64,000 nt of DNA from Psychrobacter sp. P11F6. GTDB lineage: Bacteria; Pseudomonadota; Gammaproteobacteria; Pseudomonadales; Moraxellaceae. Made by a program: the position numbers and the translations under genes. Below, one piece after another: positions 37,374-46,576 of the stretch. Below the pieces are notes generated by a model that had not been told where the DNA came from, searched no databases, and saw only the letters and a program-made list of their open reading frames with translations. The stretch lies in assembly GCF_001435295.1 (NCBI RefSeq), contig NZ_CM003594.1:1984001-2048000 (forward strand). Reading direction: 5' to 3'. Positions within the stretch are counted from its first letter, which is position 1; every line of letters begins with the position of its first letter.

Positions 37374-38384
37374 TTAAGCAGCGCTTTGCACAACTAAACC
37401 GGCAGTTTTACAACGTTTTGCCAACTGTGCTTGAATGTCATCCAACACGACTAACACTTGCTCGGCATCAAATAGTTTTTCAATCAAAGGACGATAGGCA
37501 GTGGCAACCTTCTCTTGCCACGTATCTAGCCACTGCTGGCAGTACTCCTTATTTTCTTCACTTTCTGCAACCACTGTTTTGATGATACTGTTGCTCCAGC
37601 CTGTTATGTCTTTGAAACAATCTTGCATAAACTCAGTCAGGATAGCGATATCACGACCGTTATTTTCAACCAACCAGTTATCTAAATGCTGATAATGAAC
37701 AACGTGAATAAAAGTATCTATGACTAAAGACTGCGCAAGAAACAGCTCAAACCAATCTTTGACGATTAAGGTATGTTCACAAAGGGCACGAACTCCTTGC
37801 CACGCCTCATCATTCATCCAATAATCTTTGGCCTGCTGTAGTGAGTCACTAGAGTTGCCATCGATCAACAACCCTATCCGTGATAAATACTGTGCCATGC
37901 CCAGCCGATCCATACCTGCATATAAACAAGCTTGCGAAATAGCTGTACCATAACCATAAGCAGATCCATACATGAAGTTTAGATTGGCGGTTTGTTCTAC
38001 GTGACGTAGTGGCAAGAGCCCAAAAATAACGGCTTCTAAGACTTCTTCACTCAGATTATCTACCAAATCACGTTTTTCAAAGAACTTATAGTTACCTTCG
38101 GTGATGTCTTGCATACGTGCTCTATTCTGAACATAGGCACCATAATAAAACTGACGAGGATCTTTCAGGTCGTACCAATCCTCCATCTGAATAATCGTGT
38201 AGTTTTCATCGTTCAATGTTTTGTCAGGATTCCATAGTGGACGATAATGAAAGTTAGCCGTGGCCTGCGCATCATAGGTGGCCTCTTGATAACGAGTTGC
38301 AGGTTTGTCACCAAAACGCCGAGCAATGTTCGCATAGGTATGACGAACGGGTTCAAGCGTTGATGTTTTGATTTCTAAAGACAT
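37374..38384 (-). CDS. dmpL: Phenol hydroxylase beta subunit P1
   Basis: 336 residues, the structural beta subunit of the oxygenase, ferritin-like but without metal ligands. The N-terminus EPVRHTYANIARRFGDKPATRYQEATYD and FYYGAYVQNRARMQ are typical. Strong AAGGAG ribosome site. Confidence 0.93.
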   Translation of the reverse strand: MSLEIKTSTLEPVRHTYANIARRFGDKPATRYQEATYDAQATANFHYRPLWNPDKTLNDENYTIIQMEDWYDLKDPRQFYYGAYVQNRARMQDITEGNYKFFEKRDLVDNLSEEVLEAVIFGLLPLRHVEQTANLNFMYGSAYGYGTAISQACLYAGMDRLGMAQYLSRIGLLIDGNSSDSLQQAKDYWMNDEAWQGVRALCEHTLIVKDWFELFLAQSLVIDTFIHVVHYQHLDNWLVENNGRDIAILTEFMQDCFKDITGWSNSIIKTVVAESEENKEYCQQWLDTWQEKVATAYRPLIEKLFDAEQVLVVLDDIQAQLAKRCKTAGLVVQSAA

Positions 38385-38465
38385 GCTTATTTCTCCTTGA
38401 TATAAATTATTACGCTCTAGTCGCGAGCGCCTTCCGTGTTTAACAACAATTATGATGAAGTAGGT

Positions 38466-38780
38466 TTAATGGTTACGAGTTTCTGAGTGATTTTGGCCTA
38501 CTAAGGTAGTCTCTGTGCCATAACGCCACTTGTCTTCTTCCTGATCATTAATATGCATCTGCTCAGGTGTCATGTTTATGACGTTGTTATTGGCACAAAA
38601 CTCCTTAAAGCTTTCAGGAGGTAATACCAGCTCAACAAAGAGGCTGGATTCGCCAATAGCAAAGTCAAACATGACAAACTTATCATCCGGATCACTTCTA
38701 ACCCGAACATATTTGGGCAAGTCATTAAAAGAAAGATTAGACTCTTTATCGTAATTTGATGAGGTATTAGGTGAATTCAC
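38466..38780 (-). CDS. dmpK: Phenol hydroxylase assembly component P0
   Basis: 104 residues, first gene of the operon. AAGGAG lies six bases before a GTG codon (38780), making GTG the likely start rather than the TTG two codons earlier. PKYVRVRSDPDDKFVMFDFAIGESSLFVELVLPP is the DmpK family core. Relatives help insert or mature the iron centre and are not needed for the final enzyme. A sigma-54 promoter lies about 60 bases upstream. Confidence 0.9.
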   Translation of the reverse strand: MNSPNTSSNYDKESNLSFNDLPKYVRVRSDPDDKFVMFDFAIGESSLFVELVLPPESFKEFCANNNVINMTPEQMHINDQEEDKWRYGTETTLVGQNHSETRNH

Positions 38781-38841
38781 TCTCAACTCCTTTTCTTAAA
38801 TGGTATAAATATAGACAGTCCTTATCTGGTATTTACTACCT

Positions 38842-38858
38842 TACAAGTTGTATGCCAA
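38842..38858 (-). promoter_or_regulatory. Sigma-54 promoter of the phenol hydroxylase operon
   Basis: On the minus strand TTGGCATACAACTTGTA fits the -24/-12 consensus (TTGGCAC-N5-TTGC): TTGGCA and TTG are exact, GG and the -12 pair have the right 12-base offset, and the -12 C is T. Transcription would start near 38832, giving a leader of about 50 bases before dmpK. A sigma-54-dependent activator is encoded divergently. Confidence 0.75.
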
Positions 38859-38952
38859 CTTTATAATTACCAACTTAAGTTATTGATTTTTAATAACATT
38901 TTTAAAAAACACTGCGTATTAATCATCTAAGCTCAATAATTTTCTTTATTTT

Positions 38953-38995
38953 ATTTCATGATTTGAGTCATTCATTTTTCAAAATTTCATGAAAT
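38953..38995. promoter_or_regulatory. Candidate upstream activating sequences for the DmpR-type activator
   Basis: ATTTCATGA occurs at 38953-38961 and again at 38984-38992, 31 bases apart (about three helical turns). The second copy lies in the palindrome ATTTCATGAAAT. They sit about 120-160 bases upstream of the expected start, where enhancer sites of DmpR and XylR lie. The sequence does not match the XylR/DmpR consensus closely, so this is positional inference. Confidence 0.4.
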
Positions 38996-39160
38996 ACTTA
39001 AATTATTAAATTTAGAATCGCTGCTCATAGTCTGATGTAGCTTGATAGGCCATATATTTAGTATGATAAAATTGCATGATTTAGATGGATGTGTAATGAT
39101 GATTGGCTCAACCATCTAAGGATAGATGTTACTCAGCTCCTTGCAAGGAACGCATCTGCT

Positions 39161-40978
39161 ATGTCAAAACAAACCTCTTATAAAGATGATACTCCTGAAG
39201 TAAATGCAGTCTCTCATCCATCTAAATTTCTCGATGGCGAGGCTATACCTGAGCCAATCAAACTTAATAAAAAAAATAATAAAGAAAAAACTGAATTCAC
39301 AAAGAGAATCGAAGATTTATTGACACATCTTGAGTTTGATTTGCATTCAGGAAAGATATGGTTCGGCGGTCAGCGCATGATATTAAGCCATGCTCATGCT
39401 CTATGGCGCCTGCGAGAGGATATCGAATCGACTTTGGGTAGCGATATTATGCAGCGGCTTTTTTTTCGCTACGGTCATTTTGCTGGGGAACAAGACGCTG
39501 AGATTAGTAAAAAATTACGACCAGAAGGCAGTTGGAAAGAGGTGTTTTTATCCGGTCCACAGATGCATGCCATACGCGGTATGGTGAGAGTCGTTCCTGA
39601 TAAAATGAGTGTCGATTTTGACAATGGCAGATTTTTTGCAAGCTTTGATTGGTATAACTCTTTTGAAGCCGCTTATCATAAAAAGTTTCATGGGGTTTCA
39701 GATAAGCCGATATGTTTTAGCTCACTGGGTTACGCCAGCGGCTATACCAGCTCCTTCTTTGGCCGTCAGATTGCTTTTAAAGAAGTACAATGCGCGGCAA
39801 TGGGTTTTGATCATTGTCGTATTGAAGGGCGACCATTAGAGGACTGGGAGGAAGAAACGGATCTTGAAAGGTTTTTCAACACTGAGCGCTTAAATACTGA
39901 ACTGTTTGAGCGGCGCAGTAATTTTGATGAGATAAAAAGACAAAACCCTGATTTACGTATCAACCCTGAAGGTTTTTTTTCTGCTATTGGTGAATCGCCT
40001 TCTTTTAAAAAGGCAACAGCGCTGATGAAAAAGGTCGCAAAAACCAAAGCGACTGTTTTATTGCAAGGAGAAACTGGGGTTGGTAAAGAGGTATTTGCTC
40101 AAGCGCTCCACGATGCTAGTGATCGCAGAAGCAACCCTTTCATCGCTATAAACTGTGCCAGCATCCCTACCGATCTTATTGAGTCTGAGCTGTTTGGTGT
40201 TGAAAAAGGCGCTTTTACTGGCGCTACGCAATCTCGAAAAGGCAAAATTGAAGCGGCACATTTAGGGACACTATTTTTGGATGAGGTTTTTGAGTTATCA
40301 TCGCGGGCGCAAGCAGCTCTACTGCGCGTATTACAAGAAGGTATACTCAACCATGTCGGCAGCTACATTGATATAGCTGTTGATATTCGAGTGGTGGTAG
40401 CCACCAATGAGAATCTAAAACAGGCCGTAGCTCAAGGAAAGTTTCGTCAAGACTTATATTATCGATTAAGCACTTTCCCTATCTACCTACCTCCTTTACG
40501 AGAACGTAAGCAGGACATACTTCTACTGGCTAAGTTTTTCTTACATAAATATGCCGATATGTATCAAAAAAATATTCAAGGTTTTACAGATCAAGCGCGA
40601 GAGTATCTGAGTTTATATCATTGGCCAGGCAATATACGAGAGCTACAAAACGTCACCGAACGAGCGGTCATACTCAATGATAACCACAAGTGGATTGACG
40701 CTAGTGATTTGCTTTTATCCAATATCGAAGATAATAGTATGAATGCTAATAAGCTTCGGGTATCGGCTGAAAGCGGTGGTTTACAACACTCCAGCGTTGA
40801 TGACCATAGTAATACCGCACTTGCCACTTTATTCCATGATGGTTTTAATTTAGAAGCCTTTAACGACAAGCTTATCCGCGTCGCTTTAAGTCAGTGTAAT
40901 GGCAACGTCTCAAAAGCTGCACGACTCTTAAATATCAGCCGCGCAAAACTTGACTATCGACTAAGCAAGCTCAATTAG
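39161..40978 (+). CDS. dmpR: Phenol-sensing sigma-54-dependent activator (DmpR/MopR type)
   Basis: 605 residues from the ATG at 39161 (AAGGAA upstream). A 24-codon longer frame starts at 39089 without a ribosome site. Sensor domain with V4R part: Cys185, Glu208, Cys211 and Cys219 have exactly the spacing of the MopR zinc site (C155/E178/C181/C189). AAA+ domain with Walker A GETGVGKE at 303 and the sigma-54 contact loop GAFTGA at 350-355. C-terminal Fis-type HTH (NVSKAARLLNISRAKLDYRL). Activates the divergent hydroxylase promoter when phenol binds. Confidence 0.92.
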   Translation: MSKQTSYKDDTPEVNAVSHPSKFLDGEAIPEPIKLNKKNNKEKTEFTKRIEDLLTHLEFDLHSGKIWFGGQRMILSHAHALWRLREDIESTLGSDIMQRLFFRYGHFAGEQDAEISKKLRPEGSWKEVFLSGPQMHAIRGMVRVVPDKMSVDFDNGRFFASFDWYNSFEAAYHKKFHGVSDKPICFSSLGYASGYTSSFFGRQIAFKEVQCAAMGFDHCRIEGRPLEDWEEETDLERFFNTERLNTELFERRSNFDEIKRQNPDLRINPEGFFSAIGESPSFKKATALMKKVAKTKATVLLQGETGVGKEVFAQALHDASDRRSNPFIAINCASIPTDLIESELFGVEKGAFTGATQSRKGKIEAAHLGTLFLDEVFELSSRAQAALLRVLQEGILNHVGSYIDIAVDIRVVVATNENLKQAVAQGKFRQDLYYRLSTFPIYLPPLRERKQDILLLAKFFLHKYADMYQKNIQGFTDQAREYLSLYHWPGNIRELQNVTERAVILNDNHKWIDASDLLLSNIEDNSMNANKLRVSAESGGLQHSSVDDHSNTALATLFHDGFNLEAFNDKLIRVALSQCNGNVSKAARLLNISRAKLDYRLSKLN

Positions 40979-41426
40979 CGGTGATTGTTATATTCAAAGT
41001 AACTAAAACTAGCTACTATGATCCCACATTTAACTTATGTTAATGAGGTTGTTAAATAGTGAATAGAGTTAAAATCAGTTACAAGATACTATCTATTGCT
41101 TGTTATACCTATCACTATATTATTGGTATGTAAGTCTTACTATATAAAGAATCAGTGAACTATGAACTGACTTTTTTGATACTTTGAACTAAATATTTAT
41201 CCCTTACTTCAAATCATTCAAAGGTAGTAGTTATAACTATTTAAAATTTTTAATAGTATCGACATTAATGATTTGATACTATTTTGATACTCTGTATATA
41301 TTGTTAGATATGACTCTTTGTTGATAGCTATGTTTTGTTTTTATCCTGAGACCTTATGAGTAAAGGCTTTAATGTAAAATACACGGCTACTTATTGATAA
41401 GTATTGTGTATTGTTGTTGTAAAAAA
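40979..41426. other. AT-rich intergenic interval before the tRNA fragment
   Basis: 448 bases with no convincing gene. TTTGATACT occurs three times (41175-41183, 41272-41280, 41283-41291), and TTGATACT recurs at the far end of the adjacent element (47704-47711). The 5' half expected for the tRNA at 41427 is missing. Confidence 0.45.
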
Positions 41427-41476
41427 GAGGACTCATAATCCTTTGGTCGTAGGTTCAAGTCCTACTGGGCCCACCA
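41427..41476 (+). pseudogene. 3' fragment of tRNA-Met (anticodon CAT)
   Basis: From the anticodon stem onward the sequence is a clean tRNA. Anticodon arm GAGGA-CTCATAA-TCCTT with anticodon CAT, T-arm GTAGG-TTCAAGT-CCTAC, 3' acceptor strand TGGGCCC, discriminator A and an encoded CCA. The acceptor 5' strand (GGGCCCA) and D-arm are absent upstream. Such 3' fragments are left when an element integrates into a tRNA gene. The integrase frame starts 134 bases downstream, so this is a likely attachment site remnant. Confidence 0.75.
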
Positions 41477-41487
41477 CATATTGAATC

Positions 41488-41522
41488 AGGCTTGTTCGCA
41501 GCGATGCGGCAAGCCTTTTTTT
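41488..41522 (+). terminator. Terminator after the tRNA fragment
   Basis: AGGCTTG pairs with CAAGCCT and is followed by seven T. Probably the native terminator of the tRNA gene. Confidence 0.8.
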
Positions 41523-41550
41523 ATGGGATTTTGCGTAATTTCCGAATACC

Positions 41551-41608
41551 TTGGTATATGGCGAATTATATAGAATATTGGTATATTTGTTGGTATAGAT
41601 TATACCAA
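41551..41608. repeat. Cluster of TTGGTATA motifs at the left end of the element (candidate integrase arm sites)
   Basis: TTGGTATA occurs at 41551, 41578 and 41590, and inverted (TATACCAA) at 41601-41608. The last pair makes the palindrome TTGGTATA-GAT-TATACCAA right in front of the integrase ATG. The 20-mer at 41578-41597 recurs exactly at 47627-47646. Confidence 0.65.
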
Positions 41609-41609
41609 C

Positions 41610-42788
41610 ATGCCATTAACTCATACGATTATCAACAAACTAACCCCAAGTGACAAATGCACCCCTAGCCGCCCTGACAAGCATAGTGATGGCGACGGCC
41701 TTCAACTGTGGGTAAGACACACCGGAAACAAAGTCTGGATCAGTGCTTACCGCTGGCAAGGTAAACAGCAATCACTGACCTTGGGCAAGTACCCAGTAAT
41801 TACACTGCAGCAGGCACGCCAGCGTAACCTAGAAATAAAGCAACTGATTCACGAAGGTATTAACCCAAAAGATAAGAAAAAAGAAAAACTTGCTGAGCAA
41901 GATGGCTCAAGACTTTTTGATACTATTTAACAGGCTTGGTATGCAGACCGTAAAACCTTTTTAGCCTCAAGTACGTTTAGTCGTAACTACTCAGCCTATA
42001 TGCGTGACGTTAAACCAGTTATAGGGCATAAGCTAATCGACGATATTACATCACCTGATATTTTAGCGATTGGTAAAAGTATCGAGGCACGTGGTGCTAA
42101 TGAAATGGCTCGTCGAATAATGGCAGAAGTAGGGCAAATATTTAAGCACGCTATTCGCATAGGTATAGCAACGTCAAATCCTGCAGCAGATTTATCAGCG
42201 GCCATTAAACCGCATAAGACTAAAAATCACAGTCGCATTACTTCAAAAGAATTGCCAAAACTCTTACAAGATATTGATGACTATACTGGACATATAACCG
42301 TCAAACTAGGTTTATGGTTCTTATGCTATACCTTTGTAAGAACCAATGAGCTTAGATTCATGGAATGGTCAGAAATTGACTGGAATGATAAAATTTGGCG
42401 GATACCTGCGGAAAAAATGAAAATGAATAGACCTCATATTGTTCCTCTTGTACCACAAGTTATAAATATATTAATGCAAATCAAAGAGCTGAATTTTTCA
42501 GAGCAGTATGTGTTCTATAACCCCTCTACCCGTAAGCCGTACAGTCAAAACGCTTTTATTAACGCTCTATATCAAATGGGCTATAAATATAAAATGACAG
42601 GGCACGGTTTTCGAGGACTTGCAAGTACAACACTTCATGAACAAGGCTTCATGCATGAAGCGATTGAGTTACAGCTGGCACATGAACAAGAAAGCAAAAT
42701 AAGCCGAGCTTACAATGGCGCTCAGCATTTAGACTATCGTAGAGATATGATGAATGAGTGGGCGAGTTTTATAGATAATAGTTTTTGA
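41610..42788 (+). pseudogene. Tyrosine-type integrase with a premature stop
   Basis: A single frame of 393 codons from ATG 41610 to the stop at 42788, interrupted only by TAA at 41928-41930 (codon 107). N-terminal part: DUF4102-like start (KHSDGDGLQLWVRHTGNKVWISAYRWQGK, LTLGKYPVITLQQAR). After the stop come the core-binding and catalytic domains: Arg in FVRTNELRFMEW, HGFR (H-x-x-R) and LAHEQ...SRAYNGAQ with the final His/Tyr. All catalytic residues remain, so the defect is one base. P4-type integrases of this kind use tRNA 3' ends. Confidence 0.85.
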
Positions 42789-42845
42789 AAAGGTTATTGA
42801 TTTTATTAATATATTTATCTTATTCCAACTTATAGAGTAATTTTC

Positions 42846-43745
42846 ATGCTAAAAAGTAGTGATTTTTATAATTTTAAAGACTCTGTTGCACTTTTTAAAG
42901 ATATGATAGATAAAAGCATAAGTGACACTGAAATATATAGAAGAATAAAATCTGGTCAATTGACCCCCTATCTTGACTACAAAGGTGCTGCCCATCTTAC
43001 TAAAAATGGAACAGTTTTGAGAGGTATTGACTATGTCTCCAAACTATTTGAAGAAGAATTTTATGTTTCGGGTGTATTTAAGTTATCTAACGAAAATATA
43101 ATCCTTTCAGAATTTTGTCTTGAAGCTATCTTAGGAGTTGGAAATCCTGTAGCTCAAAAAATTAAGATCTATAGCATTAGTAATAAAAATCTAAAAAATA
43201 AAGATCTTTCATTAGGTTATTGCTTATATAATATAAATGACAAAATAAATGACAAAATAAATGAAAAGCACCCAAAAACTGGTTTGAAATGCGAAATAGT
43301 TTTTGATAAAGAAGAATTGCTAGATATAGTCAGTGAATATAAAAACAAGCAAAGGAACGATTATTTAGAAAATGAACTTGAAGAAGCCAGAGAGTATATT
43401 GAACGTTTAAAACGTAGTAGAAACCTATTAGAAATAGAAACCAGTGGGCTAAAGAAAGAATTAAACAATCAAAAAAACAGCTCTTCTAATAATGATAATA
43501 ACAATACCAAATCGCAAGATTATAAAATAATTGCAATGATGGCTATTCTTCTTGCTGATACGTCTGCTAAGTTCAAACATGGGGATAAACTCAATATGCA
43601 AGCGATTGAACGGGACATTAAGAACCTTGTTTTTGATTTAGATATTGATAAGTCCCATTTACATGGTCTTGATGCGCCACATAAGCGCATTTCGACTTGT
43701 TTGAAAGAGTTCTCTCAGTACTTTGATAAAGATGTTAAGAATTAA
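42846..43745 (+). CDS. Unknown coiled-coil protein of the integrative element
   Basis: 299 residues, strongly AT-rich codon use compared with flanking genes. Three parts: an N-terminal domain (1-150) with IYRRIKSGQLTPYLDYKG and a duplicated NDKINDKINEK stretch; a charged coiled coil (about 165-215, LENELEEAREYIERLKRSRN); a Ser/Asn linker; and a C-terminal helical domain (about 228-290, with HGLDAPHKRISTCLKEF). The C-terminal domain resembles small domains at the ends of other element-borne hypothetical proteins. I do not recognise a function. It lies between int and alpA, where satellites carry accessory or defence cargo. Confidence 0.7.
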   Translation: MLKSSDFYNFKDSVALFKDMIDKSISDTEIYRRIKSGQLTPYLDYKGAAHLTKNGTVLRGIDYVSKLFEEEFYVSGVFKLSNENIILSEFCLEAILGVGNPVAQKIKIYSISNKNLKNKDLSLGYCLYNINDKINDKINEKHPKTGLKCEIVFDKEELLDIVSEYKNKQRNDYLENELEEAREYIERLKRSRNLLEIETSGLKKELNNQKNSSSNNDNNNTKSQDYKIIAMMAILLADTSAKFKHGDKLNMQAIERDIKNLVFDLDIDKSHLHGLDAPHKRISTCLKEFSQYFDKDVKN

Positions 43746-43863
43746 AGCTAATCTAAATTGAAAGTTCAATATAACATTTGAACTTTCAACACATTCCTAA
43801 CTCATAAAACTATCATTCTATCCATACCGAGACACCCCGTCACGGCTAGTATGGAGAAATAGA

Positions 43864-44148
43864 ATGTTAGAATCTGATACCCCCACTAAAACCCATAATG
43901 ATAAAGATTTAGTAAAACTATTACCTCTTCAAGGCATGTCACGCGCTAAAGACATCCTGCCACTTTTGCCATTCTCGAGAACCACATTGCATGAATGGAG
44001 TCGAGATGGTAGATTTCCTAAGAGCATCCGCTTATCGCCAACAATAGTGGCTTGGAAAAACTCCGAAGTTCTCGATTGGCTGAATAACTATACCAGTAAT
44101 ACTTCCACGAATATAAGAACCAGTGGAGGTAGAAATGAAGGAAGGTAA
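43864..44148 (+). CDS. AlpA-family excisionase/transcriptional regulator
   Basis: 94 residues. MerR-like HTH: LPFSRTTLHEWSRDGRFPKSIRLSPTIVAWKNSEVLDWL near 35-75 is the AlpA/P4 Vis signature. It probably controls excision and the following gene. Its last codons overlap the ATPase start (44135) by 14 bases, indicating coupled translation. Confidence 0.85.
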   Translation: MLESDTPTKTHNDKDLVKLLPLQGMSRAKDILPLLPFSRTTLHEWSRDGRFPKSIRLSPTIVAWKNSEVLDWLNNYTSNTSTNIRTSGGRNEGR

Positions 44149-46255
44149 CAGCAAAAAGCCCCAAGCTGATGACAAGGGGCTTAATACTTTACTAGGCTCT
44201 ACACAGCAAACTAGCCATGCAATTATAGCAGATGATGAGATTCTCACCAACCTTATAGCTTTAGACCAAGGCGATAAGCTAAGACAGTTTAGCAGTACAT
44301 TCACTATTCATAATGGCGATAGAAAAAGCGATATAATCAACACTGCTGGCAAGGTGGGCTTGATACTCAGTGACAACATAAACCAGCCAGCAAACCTAGC
44401 TCTTTACACGCTTAATAGTGATGCACCGATCGAGGTGACAGACCCAAACACGCCAAGCGCCTTTATCATTGGCAGTCTTAACCTAAATAGTGACTGGTAC
44501 GGGGTAAAGAGCCTAGATGATGGTATAGAGCTATATAAAGCACTGATAAGCCAAGGGCTAAACGTGACTATCCTAGTCAGTGCTAATCCTTTTCACTTTA
44601 ACAATATGGTCAAACATTTTGCTGAGGTTAAGCAAGTTATTGTTACTGCCACCATTGATAAAAAAGATGAAGTAACTAAGCCACTGCTAGGCGTAAACGT
44701 TAAAGCGATTATAACTACTTTTGATTTACTGCTATCGTTTGCTAATGAACAGACGCTTGATGATGTTTTGAGCGACCCTGAAACAATAGTTAAGGACTTG
44801 CTAGCTGAAGCATGGGGAAAGCTGGGCGATATAGCCGACCCTGACAGCAAAGCCACACCCTACCCGATAGAAGCCTGGGGCAAGAACGGCGATATACTTT
44901 ACGATGCAATAAAAGCCATTATCTATCATGCCCAAGTTGCCTCAGCGATGGCTGGAAATGGCATGTTAGGCGCTTTAGCTACCATTATTCAGCAGTATAT
45001 CAACGCGCCTTATGTGTTAGGTGATAAGTTTATGCCTGTGTCCCTATTCATACTTACTGAAGGCGATAGTGGTAGTGGTAAAAGTCGAACTGTAGGCTTT
45101 AGCCACAAGGCGCTTGTGAGCTATCAAGAAGACAAACGCAAGGAAGACAGGCAGTTGCTAGATGAATGGAAAGCACAAAAAACCAGCACACTAAAGAAAG
45201 ATTTAGAAGTATGGTTACTTGAAAACCCCAAACCTAAGCAGTTTATACTTTTGGTGAAGTCTGGCACTATCCAAGGCTTTTTAGACCATATGCTGATTGG
45301 AAATACTAGAGATATAGCATGGTCAACAGCTGAAGCTGCCTTGTTTTTAAGTGGTCACAGCTTAACCAGTGACACGGCAAAAAGTAACATAAGCCAGCTG
45401 TGCGATATATGGAGTGATGGCTCATTTGATAGGCTTCTATCACCGCGCTACGACAGCATAGAGCAAAACAGTATGAACAGGGTTCGGTTTACGCTCGACT
45501 TGCAAGGGCAGCCGTCTGTCATAGCTGAAGCACTCAATGATAACGCTATGAATGAACAAGGATTGTTACCACGCTTTTTGTTCGCCTTTCCTGAAAATAT
45601 GAACGGTAAACTCGTTTATAACACTGATGAAAGGCTAGACGCTAAGCCTAATCTTGACACTCGATTACAATTCTACTGGCAGCGGTGCTATGAGTTACTA
45701 GACCCTAGCCAAGGCATTATCAGAACTGACGACGAGGGTAAGATCATTCGATTTGATATGCCCTTTGAGAACAGACAGGCTAGAAAAGCATTAGCAGACT
45801 ACCAAACTGCTAAAGAGCGCCAATTATGCAAAGGCGGTCAGCTTGAGAAATACGCAAGCTATGCCAGACGCTTACATGAAAATGCCAGTCGTATCGCCTC
45901 AATACTGGCTTACTTCAATGGCCAGCGCTTCATATCTGCTGATGACATACATAGAGCTACATTACTGACTGACTACTCAATGAGTGAGCGCATAAGGTAC
46001 ACCGACAAGCCCCAAGCTGGAGATAATGACGCGCAAAAGCTCATAGGCTGGCTGGTCAAGTATTGTAATAGACAGTCAGTCAATCGACTGGCTTACTCAA
46101 CGGCTCAAAGTAAGGTTAATCCTAAGCACTTACGGAAAAAGCATAACTTTGAGTTGATAGCTGAGGTATTAGAAAGCGAGGGTTATATCAAAATCATAAC
46201 TAGTGGCAGGGTGAGCTACGCTGAAGAAGCCGTACAAGTAAACTTGGTAAACTAA
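44135..46255 (+). CDS. DUF3987/YfjI-family ATPase, C-terminus altered by IS insertion
   Basis: 706 residues from the ATG at 44135, chosen because GGAGG lies five bases upstream (an in-frame ATG 12 bases earlier lacks one). Walker A in TEGDSGSGKS near residue 310. Family members are phage- and satellite-borne, primase/helicase-like proteins of unproven activity. The last 14 codons or so (from 46212) are read from the left end of the inserted IS, which supplies the stop, so the native C-terminus is lost. The body appears nearly full length, and whether it is functional is unknown. Confidence 0.8.
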   Translation: MKEGNSKKPQADDKGLNTLLGSTQQTSHAIIADDEILTNLIALDQGDKLRQFSSTFTIHNGDRKSDIINTAGKVGLILSDNINQPANLALYTLNSDAPIEVTDPNTPSAFIIGSLNLNSDWYGVKSLDDGIELYKALISQGLNVTILVSANPFHFNNMVKHFAEVKQVIVTATIDKKDEVTKPLLGVNVKAIITTFDLLLSFANEQTLDDVLSDPETIVKDLLAEAWGKLGDIADPDSKATPYPIEAWGKNGDILYDAIKAIIYHAQVASAMAGNGMLGALATIIQQYINAPYVLGDKFMPVSLFILTEGDSGSGKSRTVGFSHKALVSYQEDKRKEDRQLLDEWKAQKTSTLKKDLEVWLLENPKPKQFILLVKSGTIQGFLDHMLIGNTRDIAWSTAEAALFLSGHSLTSDTAKSNISQLCDIWSDGSFDRLLSPRYDSIEQNSMNRVRFTLDLQGQPSVIAEALNDNAMNEQGLLPRFLFAFPENMNGKLVYNTDERLDAKPNLDTRLQFYWQRCYELLDPSQGIIRTDDEGKIIRFDMPFENRQARKALADYQTAKERQLCKGGQLEKYASYARRLHENASRIASILAYFNGQRFISADDIHRATLLTDYSMSERIRYTDKPQAGDNDAQKLIGWLVKYCNRQSVNRLAYSTAQSKVNPKHLRKKHNFELIAEVLESEGYIKIITSGRVSYAEEAVQVNLVN

Positions 46256-46276
46256 GCGTATTCACAGGAGTTTACC

Positions 46277-46576
46277 ATGACCAAGAAAATCAGAACCTAC
46301 AGTACAGAATTCAAAGCAGAAGCCGTCAAGAAGATAGCGGACAATAACGGCAATATTTCAGCGACTGCAAAGCAACTTGGCATCGCCATGCAAACGCTAT
46401 CGAACTGGAACAATAAAGCCAATCAAGGCAAGCTTATCGGTACAGAACAATATGATCCTGATCTTATGACGGCTATTCAGGAAATAAAGCAGCTCAAGCG
46501 GCAGCTTAAAATGGCTGAAGAGGAACGAGAGATACTAAAAAAGGCCACCGCGTACTTTGCCAAACACAGCTCGTGA
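46277..46576 (+). CDS. IS3-family transposase OrfA
   Basis: 99 residues. HTH of the transposase_8 family (YSTEFKAEAVKKIADNNGNI, ATAKQLGIAMQTLSNW) followed by a leucine zipper-like coiled coil. Binds the IS ends. Overlaps orfB by four bases. Confidence 0.93.
   Translation: MTKKIRTYSTEFKAEAVKKIADNNGNISATAKQLGIAMQTLSNWNNKANQGKLIGTEQYDPDLMTAIQEIKQLKRQLKMAEEEREILKKATAYFAKHSS
46537..46543 (+). promoter_or_regulatory. Programmed -1 frameshift signal
   Basis: AAAAAAG, read A AAA AAG in the orfA frame, is the standard IS3 slippery heptamer. orfB is in the -1 frame, so slippage yields the OrfAB transposase. Confidence 0.7.

Noticed and set aside
41175..41291. TTTGATACT triplet as possible recombination sites
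   Set aside because: Short and AT-rich with irregular spacing. The 20-bp repeat pair is a much better candidate for integrase sites.
46231..46258. Interpreting the ATPase 3' end and 47801-47836 as paralogous gene ends
   Set aside because: Both stretches begin with TGAGCT and align ungapped with the IS right end, so a shared IS terminus explains them better than a duplicated gene.
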